DNA of 64,000 bases from Psychroflexus lacisalsi (GCF_020164495.1 NZ_JAIQYZ010000001.1:806001-870000), one strand, 5' to 3'. Shown: positions 52,978 to 62,742, counted from the first letter of the stretch. Numbers and translations: made by a program. The notes: a model not told the origin generated them from the sequence alone.

Positions 52978-53646
52978 TTAACCAAAGGTGATTAACTTCG
53001 GTTCTATCTCAACGTTTTTAAAATTAAATTTTTGAGATATATATTTCAAAGTTTTTGGAGTATAAAAAAAGACATGGGTTGGATCATTGTTGTACCACCA
53101 ATCTTTAAAGTGATTTTCATCACTATCATCTTTCAAAATACTTGTTTTGCAAAATAGCTTGCCACTAGGCTTAAGTAAATTTCGTAAAAGAGTGAACTCT
53201 TTTTTAGGGTTATAAAAATGTTCCATTACTTCGCAACAAATGATAAAATCATAAGTCTTGGATAGATTATCTTCAATGGGCTGAAAAAAAGGATCGTATA
53301 AAGCTATTTCTTTAAAACCATCTTCTTCCAGAACTACCGAGGCTACAGGTCCTGTACCACAACCATAATCTATTCCATCTGCAGTTTTTGGAAATTGAGC
53401 CTGGATGGCTTTTGTAATTGGACTCACAAAGTTTTGATATCTGGTGTCTTCAACATCGTTGTTATGCTCTTCATATCTGGATTTTTCTGAAGAATAATCG
53501 ATATATTTTTTTGGATGAAGAAAAACAGAATGACACGTTACACACTTGTAATAGTCTCTTCCTTTTTTACCGATGGAGCAAAAATAATCCGCTATACTGT
53601 TGCATAGCGGACATTTATAATTTGATTCTGGTTTGCTTTTACTCAT
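52978..53646 (-). CDS. Class I SAM-dependent methyltransferase with zinc ribbon
   Basis: 222 residues from the ATG at 53646 (MSKSKPESNYKCPLC); the longer frame to 53682 overlaps the DUF349 gene too far and lacks support. The N-terminal zinc ribbon has CPLC (11 and 14 region) and CVTC, followed by a Rossmann methyltransferase domain with DYGCGTGPVASVV and the CCEVMEHFYNPKKEF motif typical of the Methyltransf_23 type. The substrate is unknown. The start shares its first base with the last base of the DUF349 stop codon (TAATG), so it is translationally coupled. Confidence 0.88.
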   Translation of the reverse strand: MSKSKPESNYKCPLCNSIADYFCSIGKKGRDYYKCVTCHSVFLHPKKYIDYSSEKSRYEEHNNDVEDTRYQNFVSPITKAIQAQFPKTADGIDYGCGTGPVASVVLEEDGFKEIALYDPFFQPIEDNLSKTYDFIICCEVMEHFYNPKKEFTLLRNLLKPSGKLFCKTSILKDDSDENHFKDWWYNNDPTHVFFYTPKTLKYISQKFNFKNVEIEPKLITFG

Positions 53647-55745
53647 TAAAGCTCTTTGATTTTCTTCAATTTCGTTTTCCACATTTCGAGATCATCTTTT
53701 AGCTTGTCTATATTACTATACACTTCTTTTACGAGTGGATTATTTCTATCAGCATCGACTGAGAAAAATTGAAGGTTGTTTTCAAGCTGTTGAAGTTCAG
53801 ACTTAGTGTCATCAATTTTCTTCCTAAGAAAAGTTTGCTCCTTATAAATTCGTTGAGAATCATCTGACTCTTCGAGATTTTGAAGCCTGTTCTGATATTT
53901 CATCAACTCTGCATCCGTCTTACTAATGTCAATTCTCTTGAAAATTTGGTCCAGTGCTCTGTTAAATTTATTTTCAACGTAGCGCTTGTTGGTTGGTACC
54001 ATTCCAACTTCATTCCACTTAGAAATATAAGATTTTACAAGTGCAATTGTTTTGTCTTCATCATCACTGATCTTTTCATCTTTGAGTTTTTGGATGAGCT
54101 CTCTTTTCTGGTTGAAAGCTTTCATTTCCTCATTATCTTCATTGTTCTTATTGGCATGGAACCTGTCAAAATAATGATTGCACGCTGATTTGAATTGCTT
54201 CCAGATTTTATCAGAATCCTTTCTAGGGACATGACCAATTTTTTTCCAGTCGTTTTGGATCTTCTTCATCAATGGAGTAGTGGTCTTGAAATCATCACTA
54301 TCCTTATGTTCTTCTGCAATTTTTATAAGTTCTTTTTTCTTTTCAAGATTTTCGTATTGCTCAGTTTTTAGATCCTTATAAAAATCATTTTTATTTTTAT
54401 TGAATTCTCGAGTCGCTTTTCTGAAGGCATCCCAGGTTGCGTCTTGTTTTTGTCTTGGAACACTTCCAGCTTTGAAAAACAGATCTCTTAATTTGTTTAC
54501 ATTTTTAATACGTTCTTGAGCATCTTTATGCTGAGTGATTTTGCTTTCAGTTAGTTTCTGAATTTGCTCAATAATTTCCAACTTAACTTTCAGATTTTCT
54601 TCACGCTTTTCATCTAGCTTTTCAAAATGTGCTTGGCGCTTATCATGAATGAGTCTTGTAGCTTCGCTAAATTTCTCCCAAATCTCATCTCTGAACTCTC
54701 TAGCTACAGGCCCTAGTTCCTCCTTCCACATTTTGTGGAGTAACTGCAACTCACGGAAAGCTCTATTGACATCGTTTTCCTGAGTCAATTCTTCAGCACG
54801 ATTGATGATCTTGATTTTTTGATCCAAGTTATGTTTGAAATCCATATCCCGGAACTCTCGATCCAAATGTAAGAAGTCATAAAAGCGCTCAATGTGGTGG
54901 TGGTAATTGTTCCATACTGAACTGTAATCGTTTCTTGGAACAGGTCCTGCATTTTTCCAACGCTCTTGAAGCTCTTTAAACTGCTTGAAACTTGAGTTCA
55001 TACTTTCTCCAGAGCCTATCATATTCTTCAACTCTTCTATGATACCAAGTCGGGTTTTTAGATTTGAACTTAGGTTTTTCTTAAGTTGAGAGTAATGTTG
55101 ATCTCTTTTTTCTCGGTAGTCAAAATAAATGCTATTGAAGTTTTTCTTGACAGTTGAGGAGTAGTGAAAATCTATAATATTTCCGCCTTCAGCTATAAAC
55201 TCCTCTTTCTTTTCCTCAACTATGTCATTAAACTTTTTGTCAAACTCAATTTTAATATTATTAACGTGATCTTTGATGGATTGAACCTTCTCTCTTTTCA
55301 CAAGGCTTTCAAGTTCAAGTACAAGTTCATCCAGAGACATGGCATGATAATCCTTCATTTCTATCTCATGTCTTCTGGCCACATCCTTGTCTTCGCTGTC
55401 CTCAGCATTAGCCTCGTCAATATCCTGATCTTTCACCTCTGGATTGTCTTCAGAATTTTCCTCATCTTGACCAGAAGATGGTACTTCTTTTTCCTCTCCC
55501 TTAGAAACTTCTTTAGTTTCATCTGTTGACTCTTCATCTAAAGAAGTTTCAGCAGATTTTTTTTCAGAATTTTCTATAGTTTCTGAAGCACTTCTCACTT
55601 TTTTCCCCTTTTCTGAATTTGCTTCAGTAACAGAAGATGTTTTTTCTTGTTTTGGAGTTTCTGTAGAGCTCTCTTCTGAAATGTCTTCAACTGGTTTTGA
55701 GACGTTTTCTTCGTTTATATCCCTAGGATCTTTCTGTTCTGACAT
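53646..55745 (-). CDS. DUF349 repeat protein
   Basis: About 699 residues. The first 130 are acidic, Glu/Ser/Lys-rich low-complexity sequence (EESSTETPKQEKTS and similar), then about seven DUF349 helical repeats to about 600 (core of each: KKELIKIAE... LMKKIQNDWKKIGHVPRKDS), ending with a coiled coil. The repeats recur as W-K-x-x-G-x-V-P-R (FKELQERWKNAGPVPRNDYS; WNEVGMVPTNKRYVE). DUF349 proteins are of unknown function, with RNA or nucleic acid binding suggested by basic helices. The first ATG at 55754 is 3 codons upstream; either is possible. Followed by the methyltransferase. Confidence 0.88.
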   Translation of the reverse strand: MSEQKDPRDINEENVSKPVEDISEESSTETPKQEKTSSVTEANSEKGKKVRSASETIENSEKKSAETSLDEESTDETKEVSKGEEKEVPSSGQDEENSEDNPEVKDQDIDEANAEDSEDKDVARRHEIEMKDYHAMSLDELVLELESLVKREKVQSIKDHVNNIKIEFDKKFNDIVEEKKEEFIAEGGNIIDFHYSSTVKKNFNSIYFDYREKRDQHYSQLKKNLSSNLKTRLGIIEELKNMIGSGESMNSSFKQFKELQERWKNAGPVPRNDYSSVWNNYHHHIERFYDFLHLDREFRDMDFKHNLDQKIKIINRAEELTQENDVNRAFRELQLLHKMWKEELGPVAREFRDEIWEKFSEATRLIHDKRQAHFEKLDEKREENLKVKLEIIEQIQKLTESKITQHKDAQERIKNVNKLRDLFFKAGSVPRQKQDATWDAFRKATREFNKNKNDFYKDLKTEQYENLEKKKELIKIAEEHKDSDDFKTTTPLMKKIQNDWKKIGHVPRKDSDKIWKQFKSACNHYFDRFHANKNNEDNEEMKAFNQKRELIQKLKDEKISDDEDKTIALVKSYISKWNEVGMVPTNKRYVENKFNRALDQIFKRIDISKTDAELMKYQNRLQNLEESDDSQRIYKEQTFLRKKIDDTKSELQQLENNLQFFSVDADRNNPLVKEVYSNIDKLKDDLEMWKTKLKKIKEL

Positions 55746-55925
55746 GTCTTTCAATGTTAAGGTTCTTAAATTCGTTGAAATATAACAACAACCTGGCTAC
55801 CTCACAAAAAATTGAATGAAATTCGTCTATAAATCAGCTTTAAAAGCCTTAACTCAACTTTAACGGCATCGGATTAAACTGAGCAGGAAACTTCAAGTCT
55901 TAAAAGAGAACTAAAACTAAAATAA

Positions 55926-58406
55926 GTGTATAAAAAGATAATGATCATACTTGCTTTCCTTCCTATAGTTGGATTTGCTCAGAAGTATGAATTAACGGGA
56001 AAAGTTATAGATGATTCAATGGATTTTCCACTGGAATACGCATCAATTTCAGCCAAAAGTATCGAGGATGGCAGTGTTGTGAACGGTGGAGTAACTAATA
56101 GAGATGGGGTTTTCTCAATCAAACTAGAGAAGGGAACCTATAATCTTGAAATTGAATATATATCTTTTGAAGTGAAAAGGATGAATAATTTTACCATCGA
56201 TAAAGACACTAATCTTGGAACTATAAGGCTAGGTGCTAAAGCTGGGGAGCTTGATGAGGTCACAGTTGTAGCTGAAACTACACAAGTAGAAGTAAGACTC
56301 GATAAGAAAATTTATAACGTTGGTAAAGATCTAACAACTTCCGGAGGGACCGTTAGTGATGCTTTGGGTAATGTACCATCAGTAACAGTAGATATCGATG
56401 GAGCAATAAGCTTACGTGGTAATGAAAATGTAAGAATTTTGATTAATGGAAAACCATCTTCAGTGGCAGGTTTCGGGGATCAGGACGTGTTCCAACAGCT
56501 GCCAGCAGATGCAATTGAATCGGTTGAGGTCATCACTAGCCCATCAGCCAGATACGATGCGGAAGGTTCAGCAGGAATTATCAATATTATTCTCAAAAGA
56601 GAAAAGACACTAGGTTTCAACGGTTCATTGAGAGGAACTTTAGGCGATCCTAAAAATACAGGTGCTTTTGCAGATTTAAATTTAAGAACAGACAAGTTCA
56701 ATATATTTACCAGTTTAGGATACACGGATCGAACAAGACCTGGTAATGCTTTTTCCGATACTCAGTACTTAGATCCTGATGATGATGATTTTAGCAGAGT
56801 TATTGAAGATCGGGAGTATGATAGAAATGGTCAAAATTATAATATTAATGCTGGGGTGGAATACTTTATAGATGATATGTCCTCCATTACCGCTAGTTTC
56901 TTTGGACGATTAGGTGATGATCGTGACGTAACTACCAATTTGAATGATAGATTTGTTTTAGACTCAACAAATACTGAAATTTTCGATAGTAATACAATAA
57001 GAATAGAGGATGAGCTAGAAGAGGACGAGCGTTTTCAATATGCAATAAATTATGAAAAGCGATTTGATAAAGAAAACAGAGATCATAAACTAACTGCAGA
57101 TTTGCAGTATTCAAATAGCGATGAAACTAAAACAGCTATAATTAATGAAGACCAATTGTCACCAGTGGACTCAGTAGTCGCTTTTCAAGATGTGTTAGAA
57201 ACTGAATTTAGGGAAAGTTTTCTAGTTCAAGCGGATTATGTTTTACCTTTTGGCGATGCTCAATTTGAAGCCGGCTTTAGAGGAGATTATTCAGATCAAA
57301 ATCAAAGATTTTTGGTAGATAGACTCGTAGAAGGCGAAGTAACACCAAATGCTGATATTTCTAGTGATTTTGATTTTCAACAAAATATTACGGCAGTCTA
57401 TACTCAATATGGCGATAAAGTCGGTAAATTTTCATATTTGCTAGGATTGCGCTATGAGCAAACTCAATTGATTGGTACTACCACACCCTTATTTCCAGAT
57501 GATGTTTCATCTCCAGACCTCTTAGATGATTTAGATTTTGATAAAAATTTTGGCGGTTTTTTTCCCACAGTAAATCTAGTTTATGAATTAGGAGATGATG
57601 AGAATGTAACTTTAGGTTACAATAGGCGAATTAATCGACCAAGAAGCTGGTTTTTAAATCCTTTTCCTTCTCAGTCGAGTCGGGTGAATGTATTTCAAGG
57701 AAACCCAAATCTAAATCCTTCTTTCGCCAGTGCATTTGACTTGGGCTATTTAAAACGATGGGAAAAATTAACTCTTACAAGTTCTGTTTATTTTCAGAGA
57801 GAAACAGATGCTTTTGAAAGAATACGAAGAGATTCTGGAAGAAGGACTGAAGGCGATAATATACAAATTATCGAAAATATACCTATTAATTTAGCTACAG
57901 AAGAACGCTATGGAGCTGAAGTTGGTGTGCTTTATAACCCTACCAAATGGTTGAGAACTAATTTGAGTTTTAATTATTTTAGATTTGAAAGTGAAGGTGA
58001 TTTTGAAGGTACGCCGTTTGGAGCCACTAATGAAAGTTATTTTGGACGCTTCAGTTCTAATATCATTTTGCCATGGAAAATACAATGGCAAACCAATGCC
58101 TTCTACAGAGGGCCAAGAGAGAATGCTCAAACAAAAACCGACCCTATTGCATCTGTGGATATGGGCTTAAGTAAAGATTTTTTGAAAGATGATAACTTGA
58201 CGGTGTCTTTAAATGTCAGAGATTTATTTAATTCGAGAAGAAGAGATCAATTTACTGTAGCACCCACATTTATAGATGACAGTTCATTCCAGTGGAGGGT
58301 GAGACAGGTCACGGCAACAGTGGTCTATAGATTTAATCAACAGAAAAGAGATCAGAGACGCGGAGGAGATGAAGATTATGGGGATGGTGAATTTGGTGCT
58401 CAGTAA
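55926..58406 (+). CDS. TonB-dependent receptor with carboxypeptidase-regulatory-like domain
   Basis: 826-residue outer-membrane receptor. The start is GTG at 55926, giving signal peptide MYKKIMIILAFLPIVGFAQ; an ATG at 55941 would remove the charged n-region. N-terminal carboxypeptidase-regulatory-like domain (about 20-100; LTGKVIDDSMDFPLEYASIS), then a plug domain (about 125-215; VSDALGNVPSVTVDIDGAIS; RILINGKPS; SVEVITSPSARYDAEGSAGI) and a large beta-barrel (TonB-dependent, outer-membrane beta-barrel type 2) ending in VYRFNQQKRDQRRGGDED with an acidic/basic tail. No partner SusD or regulator lies beside it, so the ligand is unknown. Confidence 0.9.
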   Translation: MYKKIMIILAFLPIVGFAQKYELTGKVIDDSMDFPLEYASISAKSIEDGSVVNGGVTNRDGVFSIKLEKGTYNLEIEYISFEVKRMNNFTIDKDTNLGTIRLGAKAGELDEVTVVAETTQVEVRLDKKIYNVGKDLTTSGGTVSDALGNVPSVTVDIDGAISLRGNENVRILINGKPSSVAGFGDQDVFQQLPADAIESVEVITSPSARYDAEGSAGIINIILKREKTLGFNGSLRGTLGDPKNTGAFADLNLRTDKFNIFTSLGYTDRTRPGNAFSDTQYLDPDDDDFSRVIEDREYDRNGQNYNINAGVEYFIDDMSSITASFFGRLGDDRDVTTNLNDRFVLDSTNTEIFDSNTIRIEDELEEDERFQYAINYEKRFDKENRDHKLTADLQYSNSDETKTAIINEDQLSPVDSVVAFQDVLETEFRESFLVQADYVLPFGDAQFEAGFRGDYSDQNQRFLVDRLVEGEVTPNADISSDFDFQQNITAVYTQYGDKVGKFSYLLGLRYEQTQLIGTTTPLFPDDVSSPDLLDDLDFDKNFGGFFPTVNLVYELGDDENVTLGYNRRINRPRSWFLNPFPSQSSRVNVFQGNPNLNPSFASAFDLGYLKRWEKLTLTSSVYFQRETDAFERIRRDSGRRTEGDNIQIIENIPINLATEERYGAEVGVLYNPTKWLRTNLSFNYFRFESEGDFEGTPFGATNESYFGRFSSNIILPWKIQWQTNAFYRGPRENAQTKTDPIASVDMGLSKDFLKDDNLTVSLNVRDLFNSRRRDQFTVAPTFIDDSSFQWRVRQVTATVVYRFNQQKRDQRRGGDEDYGDGEFGAQ

Positions 58407-58426
58407 AGCATAACCACTAAATAAAT

Positions 58427-58463
58427 AAAAAAGGCAGGAAATAATTTATTTCCTGCCTTTTTT
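58427..58463. terminator. Terminator after the TonB-dependent receptor
   Basis: 17-bp arms with core GGCAGGAAATA / TATTTCCTGCC, three-base loop, A-run before and T-run after; it can also end the small minus-strand gene at 58484-58651. Confidence 0.85.
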
Positions 58464-58483
58464 GTTTAAAAACATATGTTGAT

Positions 58484-58651
58484 TTAGTCGTCTTTCTTTT
58501 TCTTACTGTCTTTGATTTCTTTTAAACGTTCAATCAACGAACCCCCAATCCAATACGGGATAATTGCCGTTAAAAAAATCAATAACCAAAAACCTATGGT
58601 TAAGATGAGTAAAAAAAGTAAAAACCCTAAATATTGATCAAATTCGAACAT
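58484..58651 (-). CDS. Small membrane protein of 55 residues
   Basis: A complete frame of 56 codons with ATG at 58651 and TAA at 58486-58484. It starts MFEFDQYLGF, then has a hydrophobic stretch of about 27 residues (from GFLLFLLILTIGFWLLIFLT into AIIPYW), and a positively and negatively charged tail (ERLKEIKDSKKKKDD). A single or hairpin membrane helix with the basic tail probably in the cytoplasm. It is too short for usual ORF cut-offs; coding potential is judged from its clean helix/tail layout and the terminator on its far side. Function unknown. Confidence 0.65.
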   Translation of the reverse strand: MFEFDQYLGFLLFLLILTIGFWLLIFLTAIIPYWIGGSLIERLKEIKDSKKKKDD

Positions 58652-58764
58652 CAGATTAAATTTTGTTTCTGCAAAGATAATTAAACAATGAAATACAAGC
58701 TCCTATTTCTTTAAAATAATTCTTCAGAAAGTTGACTTTAAAGTTTACTCAATTTAATATTTCT

Positions 58765-58772
58765 TAAATTTG
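58765..58772 (+). promoter_or_regulatory. -7 element of fumC
   Basis: TAAATTTG, exact match, 19 bases before the fumC ATG; the -33 position has TTT with 18-base spacing. Confidence 0.5.
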
Positions 58773-58791
58773 ACAAACAAAAATTCATACT

Positions 58792-60183
58792 ATGTCTTAC
58801 AGAATAGAAAAAGATACCATAGGCGATGTTCAGGTTCCTGCCGATAAATTATGGGCTGCCCAAACTGAGCGTTCGAGAAATAATTTTAAAATTGGACCAC
58901 AGGCTTCTATGCCTTTAGAAATCATCTACGGATTTGCTTATTTAAAGAAAGCTGCAGCATTTACAAATGCAGAATTAGGAGTTCTTGAAGAAGAAAAAAG
59001 AGATTTGATTGCTCAGGTTTGTGATGAAATCTTGGAAGGAAAACATGATGATCAGTTTCCATTAGTCATCTGGCAAACAGGTTCTGGAACTCAAAGCAAT
59101 ATGAATGTGAATGAAGTGATTTCAAATAGAATTCACCAATTGCAAGGCCATGAATTAGGAAAAGGCGACAAGTTCGTCTCTCCAAACGATGATGTCAACA
59201 AATCTCAATCTTCCAATGATACATTTCCTACAGGAATGCATATTGCGATTTATAAAAAAATCGTAGAAGTTACTATTCCAGGGGTTTCACAACTTAGAGA
59301 TCAACTTCAGAATAAAGCTAAAGCTTTTAAAGATGTAGTTAAAATAGGAAGAACACATTTCATGGATGCGACTCCATTGACCTTAGGTCAGGAGTTTAGC
59401 GGCTATGTTTCACAATTGAATCACGGACTAAAAGCTTTAGAAAACACTTTACCTCATTTACAAGAATTAGCTTTGGGTGGAACAGCAGTCGGAACTGGAC
59501 TCAACACTCCAGAAGGATATGCTGATAAAGTCGCACAATACATTGCAGAATTCACTAATCTTCCATTTGTCTCTGCTGAAAATAAATTTGAAGCACTTGC
59601 TGCTCATGACGCCTTGGTAGAAACTCACGGCGCATTAAAGCAACTAGCCGTATCATTGAATAAAATTGGAAACGATATCAGAATGCTGTCTTCCGGACCA
59701 CGAAGCGGGATAGGTGAAATTACCATTCCGGCCAATGAACCAGGTTCCTCGATCATGCCAGGAAAAGTGAATCCGACTCAATGTGAAGCGTTGACGATGG
59801 TTTGTGCTCAGGTTATGGGAAATGATGTAGCCATTGGAGTAGGAGGTATGCAAGGTCAATTTGAACTGAATGTCTTCAAACCTGTGATGGCTGCGAATAT
59901 TTTGCAGTCTGCAGAATTAATTGGTGATGCCTGTGTGTCTTTTGATGAAAACTGCGCTGCTGGCATTGATCCAAATCAAGAACGTATTGATGAATTGTTG
60001 AGAAATTCATTGATGTTGGTTACTGCTTTAAATACGAAAATAGGATACTACAAAGCAGCAGAAATTGCCAATACTGCTCATAAAAACGGAACAACTTTAA
60101 GACAAGAAGCCGTTAGGTTAGGTTATACTACTGAAGAAGAATTTGACAAATGGGTAAGACCAGAGGACATGACTAATTCCTAA
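58792..60183 (+). CDS. fumC: Class II fumarate hydratase
   Basis: Reversible hydration of fumarate to L-malate in the citric acid cycle; Fe-independent. 463 residues. [20 protein letters not shown] at the start, [53 protein letters not shown] with the catalytic His, and the lyase signature [15 protein letters not shown]. Single-gene unit with its own -7 element and a bidirectional terminator. Complete and typical. Confidence 0.97.
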   Translation: MSYRIEKDTIGDVQVPADKLWAAQTERSRNNFKIGPQASMPLEIIYGFAYLKKAAAFTNAELGVLEEEKRDLIAQVCDEILEGKHDDQFPLVIWQTGSGTQSNMNVNEVISNRIHQLQGHELGKGDKFVSPNDDVNKSQSSNDTFPTGMHIAIYKKIVEVTIPGVSQLRDQLQNKAKAFKDVVKIGRTHFMDATPLTLGQEFSGYVSQLNHGLKALENTLPHLQELALGGTAVGTGLNTPEGYADKVAQYIAEFTNLPFVSAENKFEALAAHDALVETHGALKQLAVSLNKIGNDIRMLSSGPRSGIGEITIPANEPGSSIMPGKVNPTQCEALTMVCAQVMGNDVAIGVGGMQGQFELNVFKPVMAANILQSAELIGDACVSFDENCAAGIDPNQERIDELLRNSLMLVTALNTKIGYYKAAEIANTAHKNGTTLRQEAVRLGYTTEEEFDKWVRPEDMTNS

Positions 60184-60204
60184 TTGAGTTATCTAAATGT
60201 ATTT

Positions 60205-60245
60205 AAAAAGCTGGTTTGAAAATCTTTTTCAAACCAGCTTTTTTA
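60205..60245. terminator. Bidirectional terminator of fumC and the PCIF1-like operon
   Basis: 17-bp arms around a 4-base loop (core AGCTGGTTTGAAAA / TTTTCAAACCAGCT type) with A-run and T-run at the sides. It overlaps the stop of the minus-strand gene at 60243. Confidence 0.85.
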
Positions 60246-61223
60246 TTTGGAATAACCCTCTAGAATGGCTTCAGCAGAAAAACCATCAAGCTTGCCATAT
60301 CTGTGAATGCAAACATTAACTGGTAAAGGTTTTAAGACTCCCTCCAAACCCTCATAATAATGAATGTCTTTTTTCAAAGTCACTGTTTCATCAGGTTTGT
60401 TTTCTGGAGTATGACTTTCAGGGATGATGAGTAAAAAGCTTAAGTTTTTATAAGCTTCCAACCAGTTTTTAAGGATGGAATCTACTTTAGACATTATTTC
60501 GGTTGTGAAAGGTGGATCCAGGCACCAATCACCTGGGTTTTCTGGCTTACTTAGATTGAAAAAGCTTCCACCACTTCCAAATATACTATCGGTATCTTCA
60601 AATAAACTATAAAACTGGGCTTCTGATTTTCCTAATACCCGAGCATTGAAGGGGGATGCAAAACCTTCATTTCTTATTCCCCACTCATAAAATAAATCAT
60701 ATACCTTTTGGGGTGGGCCGATGTGTCTGGTTTCAGCATAGATGGAACCATATCTTAAAGCTGATCTCAAAATGGCATTTGTTGCTTTAGCCTCATCAGA
60801 TTTGGACTCCACATAATTGAAAGCTTTGTCGATATATTGGTTTCGTTTCAATTTGAAATTGCCGATTTCAAACAGATTGGTGTCAATTTTTGCTTCCTTA
60901 GGAGTTTCAATAGTTTCAAAGTAAGTTTTTGAAGCATCCTTAATCAATTGAAAACAGTGCTGTGTCTCAATCTCAGTCAGAATTAAATTCGCATATCCAA
61001 ATCCTGACTTTATCGAATCATAGTCAACTTTCAAAAATAAATCCTGACCATAAATTTCATGACTTGGCTGTAAATTCATCAGTGTGTTTTCTAGTCCAGC
61101 TTTTACTTCTGATTTATTTCCTTTCACTGATAAATACTGAAAAACATCTTCGAGTATTTTTTGGCTTAATGCCCAATGTTGGTATTCATCTTTAACTTCT
61201 GAATTTATTTCAACTGAATTCAT
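60243..61223 (-). CDS. PCIF1-like adenine N6-methyltransferase domain protein
   Basis: 326 residues, no signal peptide, no WW domain. The C-terminal half resembles, from memory of the human sequence, the catalytic domain of PCIF1/CAPAM: GFASPFNA (187-194; human FASPLN), DTDSIFGSGGSFFNL (210-224; human DTDGYFGSRG..), the N6-adenine methylase motif IV as DPPF (236-239; human NPPF) followed by TTEIMSKVDSILKN, and LSFLLIIPES (261-270; human LSFIVFIPEW). The N-terminal half (helical) may correspond to PCIF1's helical domain. A SAM-dependent N6-adenine methylation of RNA or DNA is inferred. It follows the ArsC-family gene by 58 bases, in the prfB operon, and ends at the shared terminator. No restriction enzyme is adjacent. 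Confidence 0.7.
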   Translation of the reverse strand: MNSVEINSEVKDEYQHWALSQKILEDVFQYLSVKGNKSEVKAGLENTLMNLQPSHEIYGQDLFLKVDYDSIKSGFGYANLILTEIETQHCFQLIKDASKTYFETIETPKEAKIDTNLFEIGNFKLKRNQYIDKAFNYVESKSDEAKATNAILRSALRYGSIYAETRHIGPPQKVYDLFYEWGIRNEGFASPFNARVLGKSEAQFYSLFEDTDSIFGSGGSFFNLSKPENPGDWCLDPPFTTEIMSKVDSILKNWLEAYKNLSFLLIIPESHTPENKPDETVTLKKDIHYYEGLEGVLKPLPVNVCIHRYGKLDGFSAEAILEGYSK

Positions 61224-61281
61224 GCTTTGTTTTTAAAGTTCAATTTACGAAGGCCTACACTTTACGTGCTTTCAATATTTA

Positions 61282-61623
61282 TTAAAGAATTCCTTTAATA
61301 TCTTCAGGCGGTCTTCCAATGGCCGCTTTGTCACCGTTGATGACAATCGGGCGTTCAATCAATTTTGGATGTTCATGCATGGCGTCAATTACTTCTGCAT
61401 CTGAAAGTGATTTTCCTTTGAAGTTTTCTTTCCAGATTTTTTCCTGAGTCCTCACTAAATTCATTGGAGAGATGTTGAGTTTGTCAAGTATAGATTTTAA
61501 ATCTTCTTTGGAAGGAATTTCTTCTAAATATTTTACGACTTCAAATTTATGTCCGGATTTCTCGAGTATGGCTAAACCTTCTCTGGACTTTTTACATCTT
61601 GGGTTATGGTATATTGTAATCAT
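61282..61623 (-). CDS. arsC: ArsC/Spx family protein (arsenate reductase-like)
   Basis: 113-residue thioredoxin-fold protein of the ArsC family, with Cys10 in NPRCKKSREGL and Arg residues in ERPIVINGDKAAIGRPPE. The single Cys at 10 with Arg in RPPE fits glutaredoxin-linked arsenate reductase, but such proteins are also seen with no arsenic link; no other ars gene is here, so true arsenate reduction is not shown. It overlaps the prfB stop by 4 bases (ATGA), so it is translated with prfB. Confidence 0.88.
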   Translation of the reverse strand: MITIYHNPRCKKSREGLAILEKSGHKFEVVKYLEEIPSKEDLKSILDKLNISPMNLVRTQEKIWKENFKGKSLSDAEVIDAMHEHPKLIERPIVINGDKAAIGRPPEDIKGIL

Positions 61624-62727
61624 AAGGTATCTGTTTCTTTTTTCTGTCCGCTGCTCATCAGGAAGGTTTTCAAAAAGGAATCAATATGACCATTCATAAT
61701 ATCGTCTACATTTCCACTTTCATGACCTGTTCTCACATCCTTCACAAGCTTGTAGGGATGCATCACATAATTACGAATCTGTGATCCCCATTCTATGCTT
61801 TTCTTTTCAGATTCAATTTCTGTTCTTGCTGCTTGTTGTTTTTTTAACTCAATTTCATAAAGTTGAGATTTCAACATTTGCATGGCTTTCTGCCTGTTTT
61901 CAAGTTGAGATCTAGTTTCAGAATTATGTATTACAATGCCGCTAGGGTGGTGAGTCAAAATGGCTTTGGTTTCAACTTTGTTGACGTTTTGTCCTCCGGC
62001 ACCACCAGATCTGGCAAAATCCCAGTTAATGTCAGATGGATTGATGTCGATTTCAATGGTGTCATCTACTAGTGGATACACATAAACTGAAGCAAATGAA
62101 GTGTGGCGTTTAGCATTACTGTCAAAGGGAGAAATCCTGACTAATCGATGTACGCCGTTTTCACCTTTCAGCCAACCAAAAGCATATTCCCCCTCAATTT
62201 CCAAGGTGACTGTCTTAATTCCAGCCACATCGCCAGATTGGTGATTGAGTTCTCTTACTTTAAATCCTTTTCGTTCAGCCCACATGATGTACATTCTCAT
62301 TAGCATTTCTGCCCAGTCACAGCTTTCGGTACCACCTGCTCCAGCTGTGATTTGAAGAATTGCTGTGAGCGGGTCACTATCTTCAGAAAGCATGTTTTTG
62401 AACTCTAAGTCTTCAATGAGGTCCAGGGCCTCGCTATATCGCTCTTGAATTTCCTCTTCTGACACATCACCTTCTTCATAAAATTCAAACAAAACGTTGA
62501 CATCTTCTACCTTAAGTTTGGCTTCATCAAAACTTTTGATCCACTGTTTTTCATCATTGATGGCTTGCATCAATTTTTGAGCCTCTTGAGGTTTATCCCA
62601 GAAATCTGGAGCAAAGGTTTTTTCTTCTTCGTTGGAAACTTTTACGCGTTTAGCATCTAAGTCAAAGATACTGGTTTAGGGAAGTGATACGCTCGTTAAT
62701 GGTCTTTATGGAGTCTGAATTGATCAT
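61620..62727 (-). CDS. prfB: Peptide chain release factor 2, with programmed +1 frameshift
   Basis: Recognises UGA and UAA stops and triggers peptide release. The 5' part starts at ATG 62727 (MINSDSIKTINERITSLNQY) and reaches an in-frame TGA at codon 22 (62664-62662) inside CTTTGAC; moving forward one base continues into the main frame (next codon GAC at 62663) for 347 further residues, total 368, normal RF2 length. Downstream: SPF tripeptide (RLVRISPFDSNAKRHTSF) and the catalytic GGQ (SGGAGGQNVNKVETKA). A strong SD-like sequence before CTTTGAC is not seen. The promoter at 62743-62773 fits this start. It leads the prfB-arsC-PCIF1-like operon. Confidence 0.95.
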
Positions 62728-62742
62728 AGTTAGAAGTTTTGT

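Noticed and set aside
61620-62573. Truncated prfB of 317 residues
   Set aside because: The apparent truncation is explained by the CTTTGAC frameshift and an upstream 21-codon start; total length is normal.
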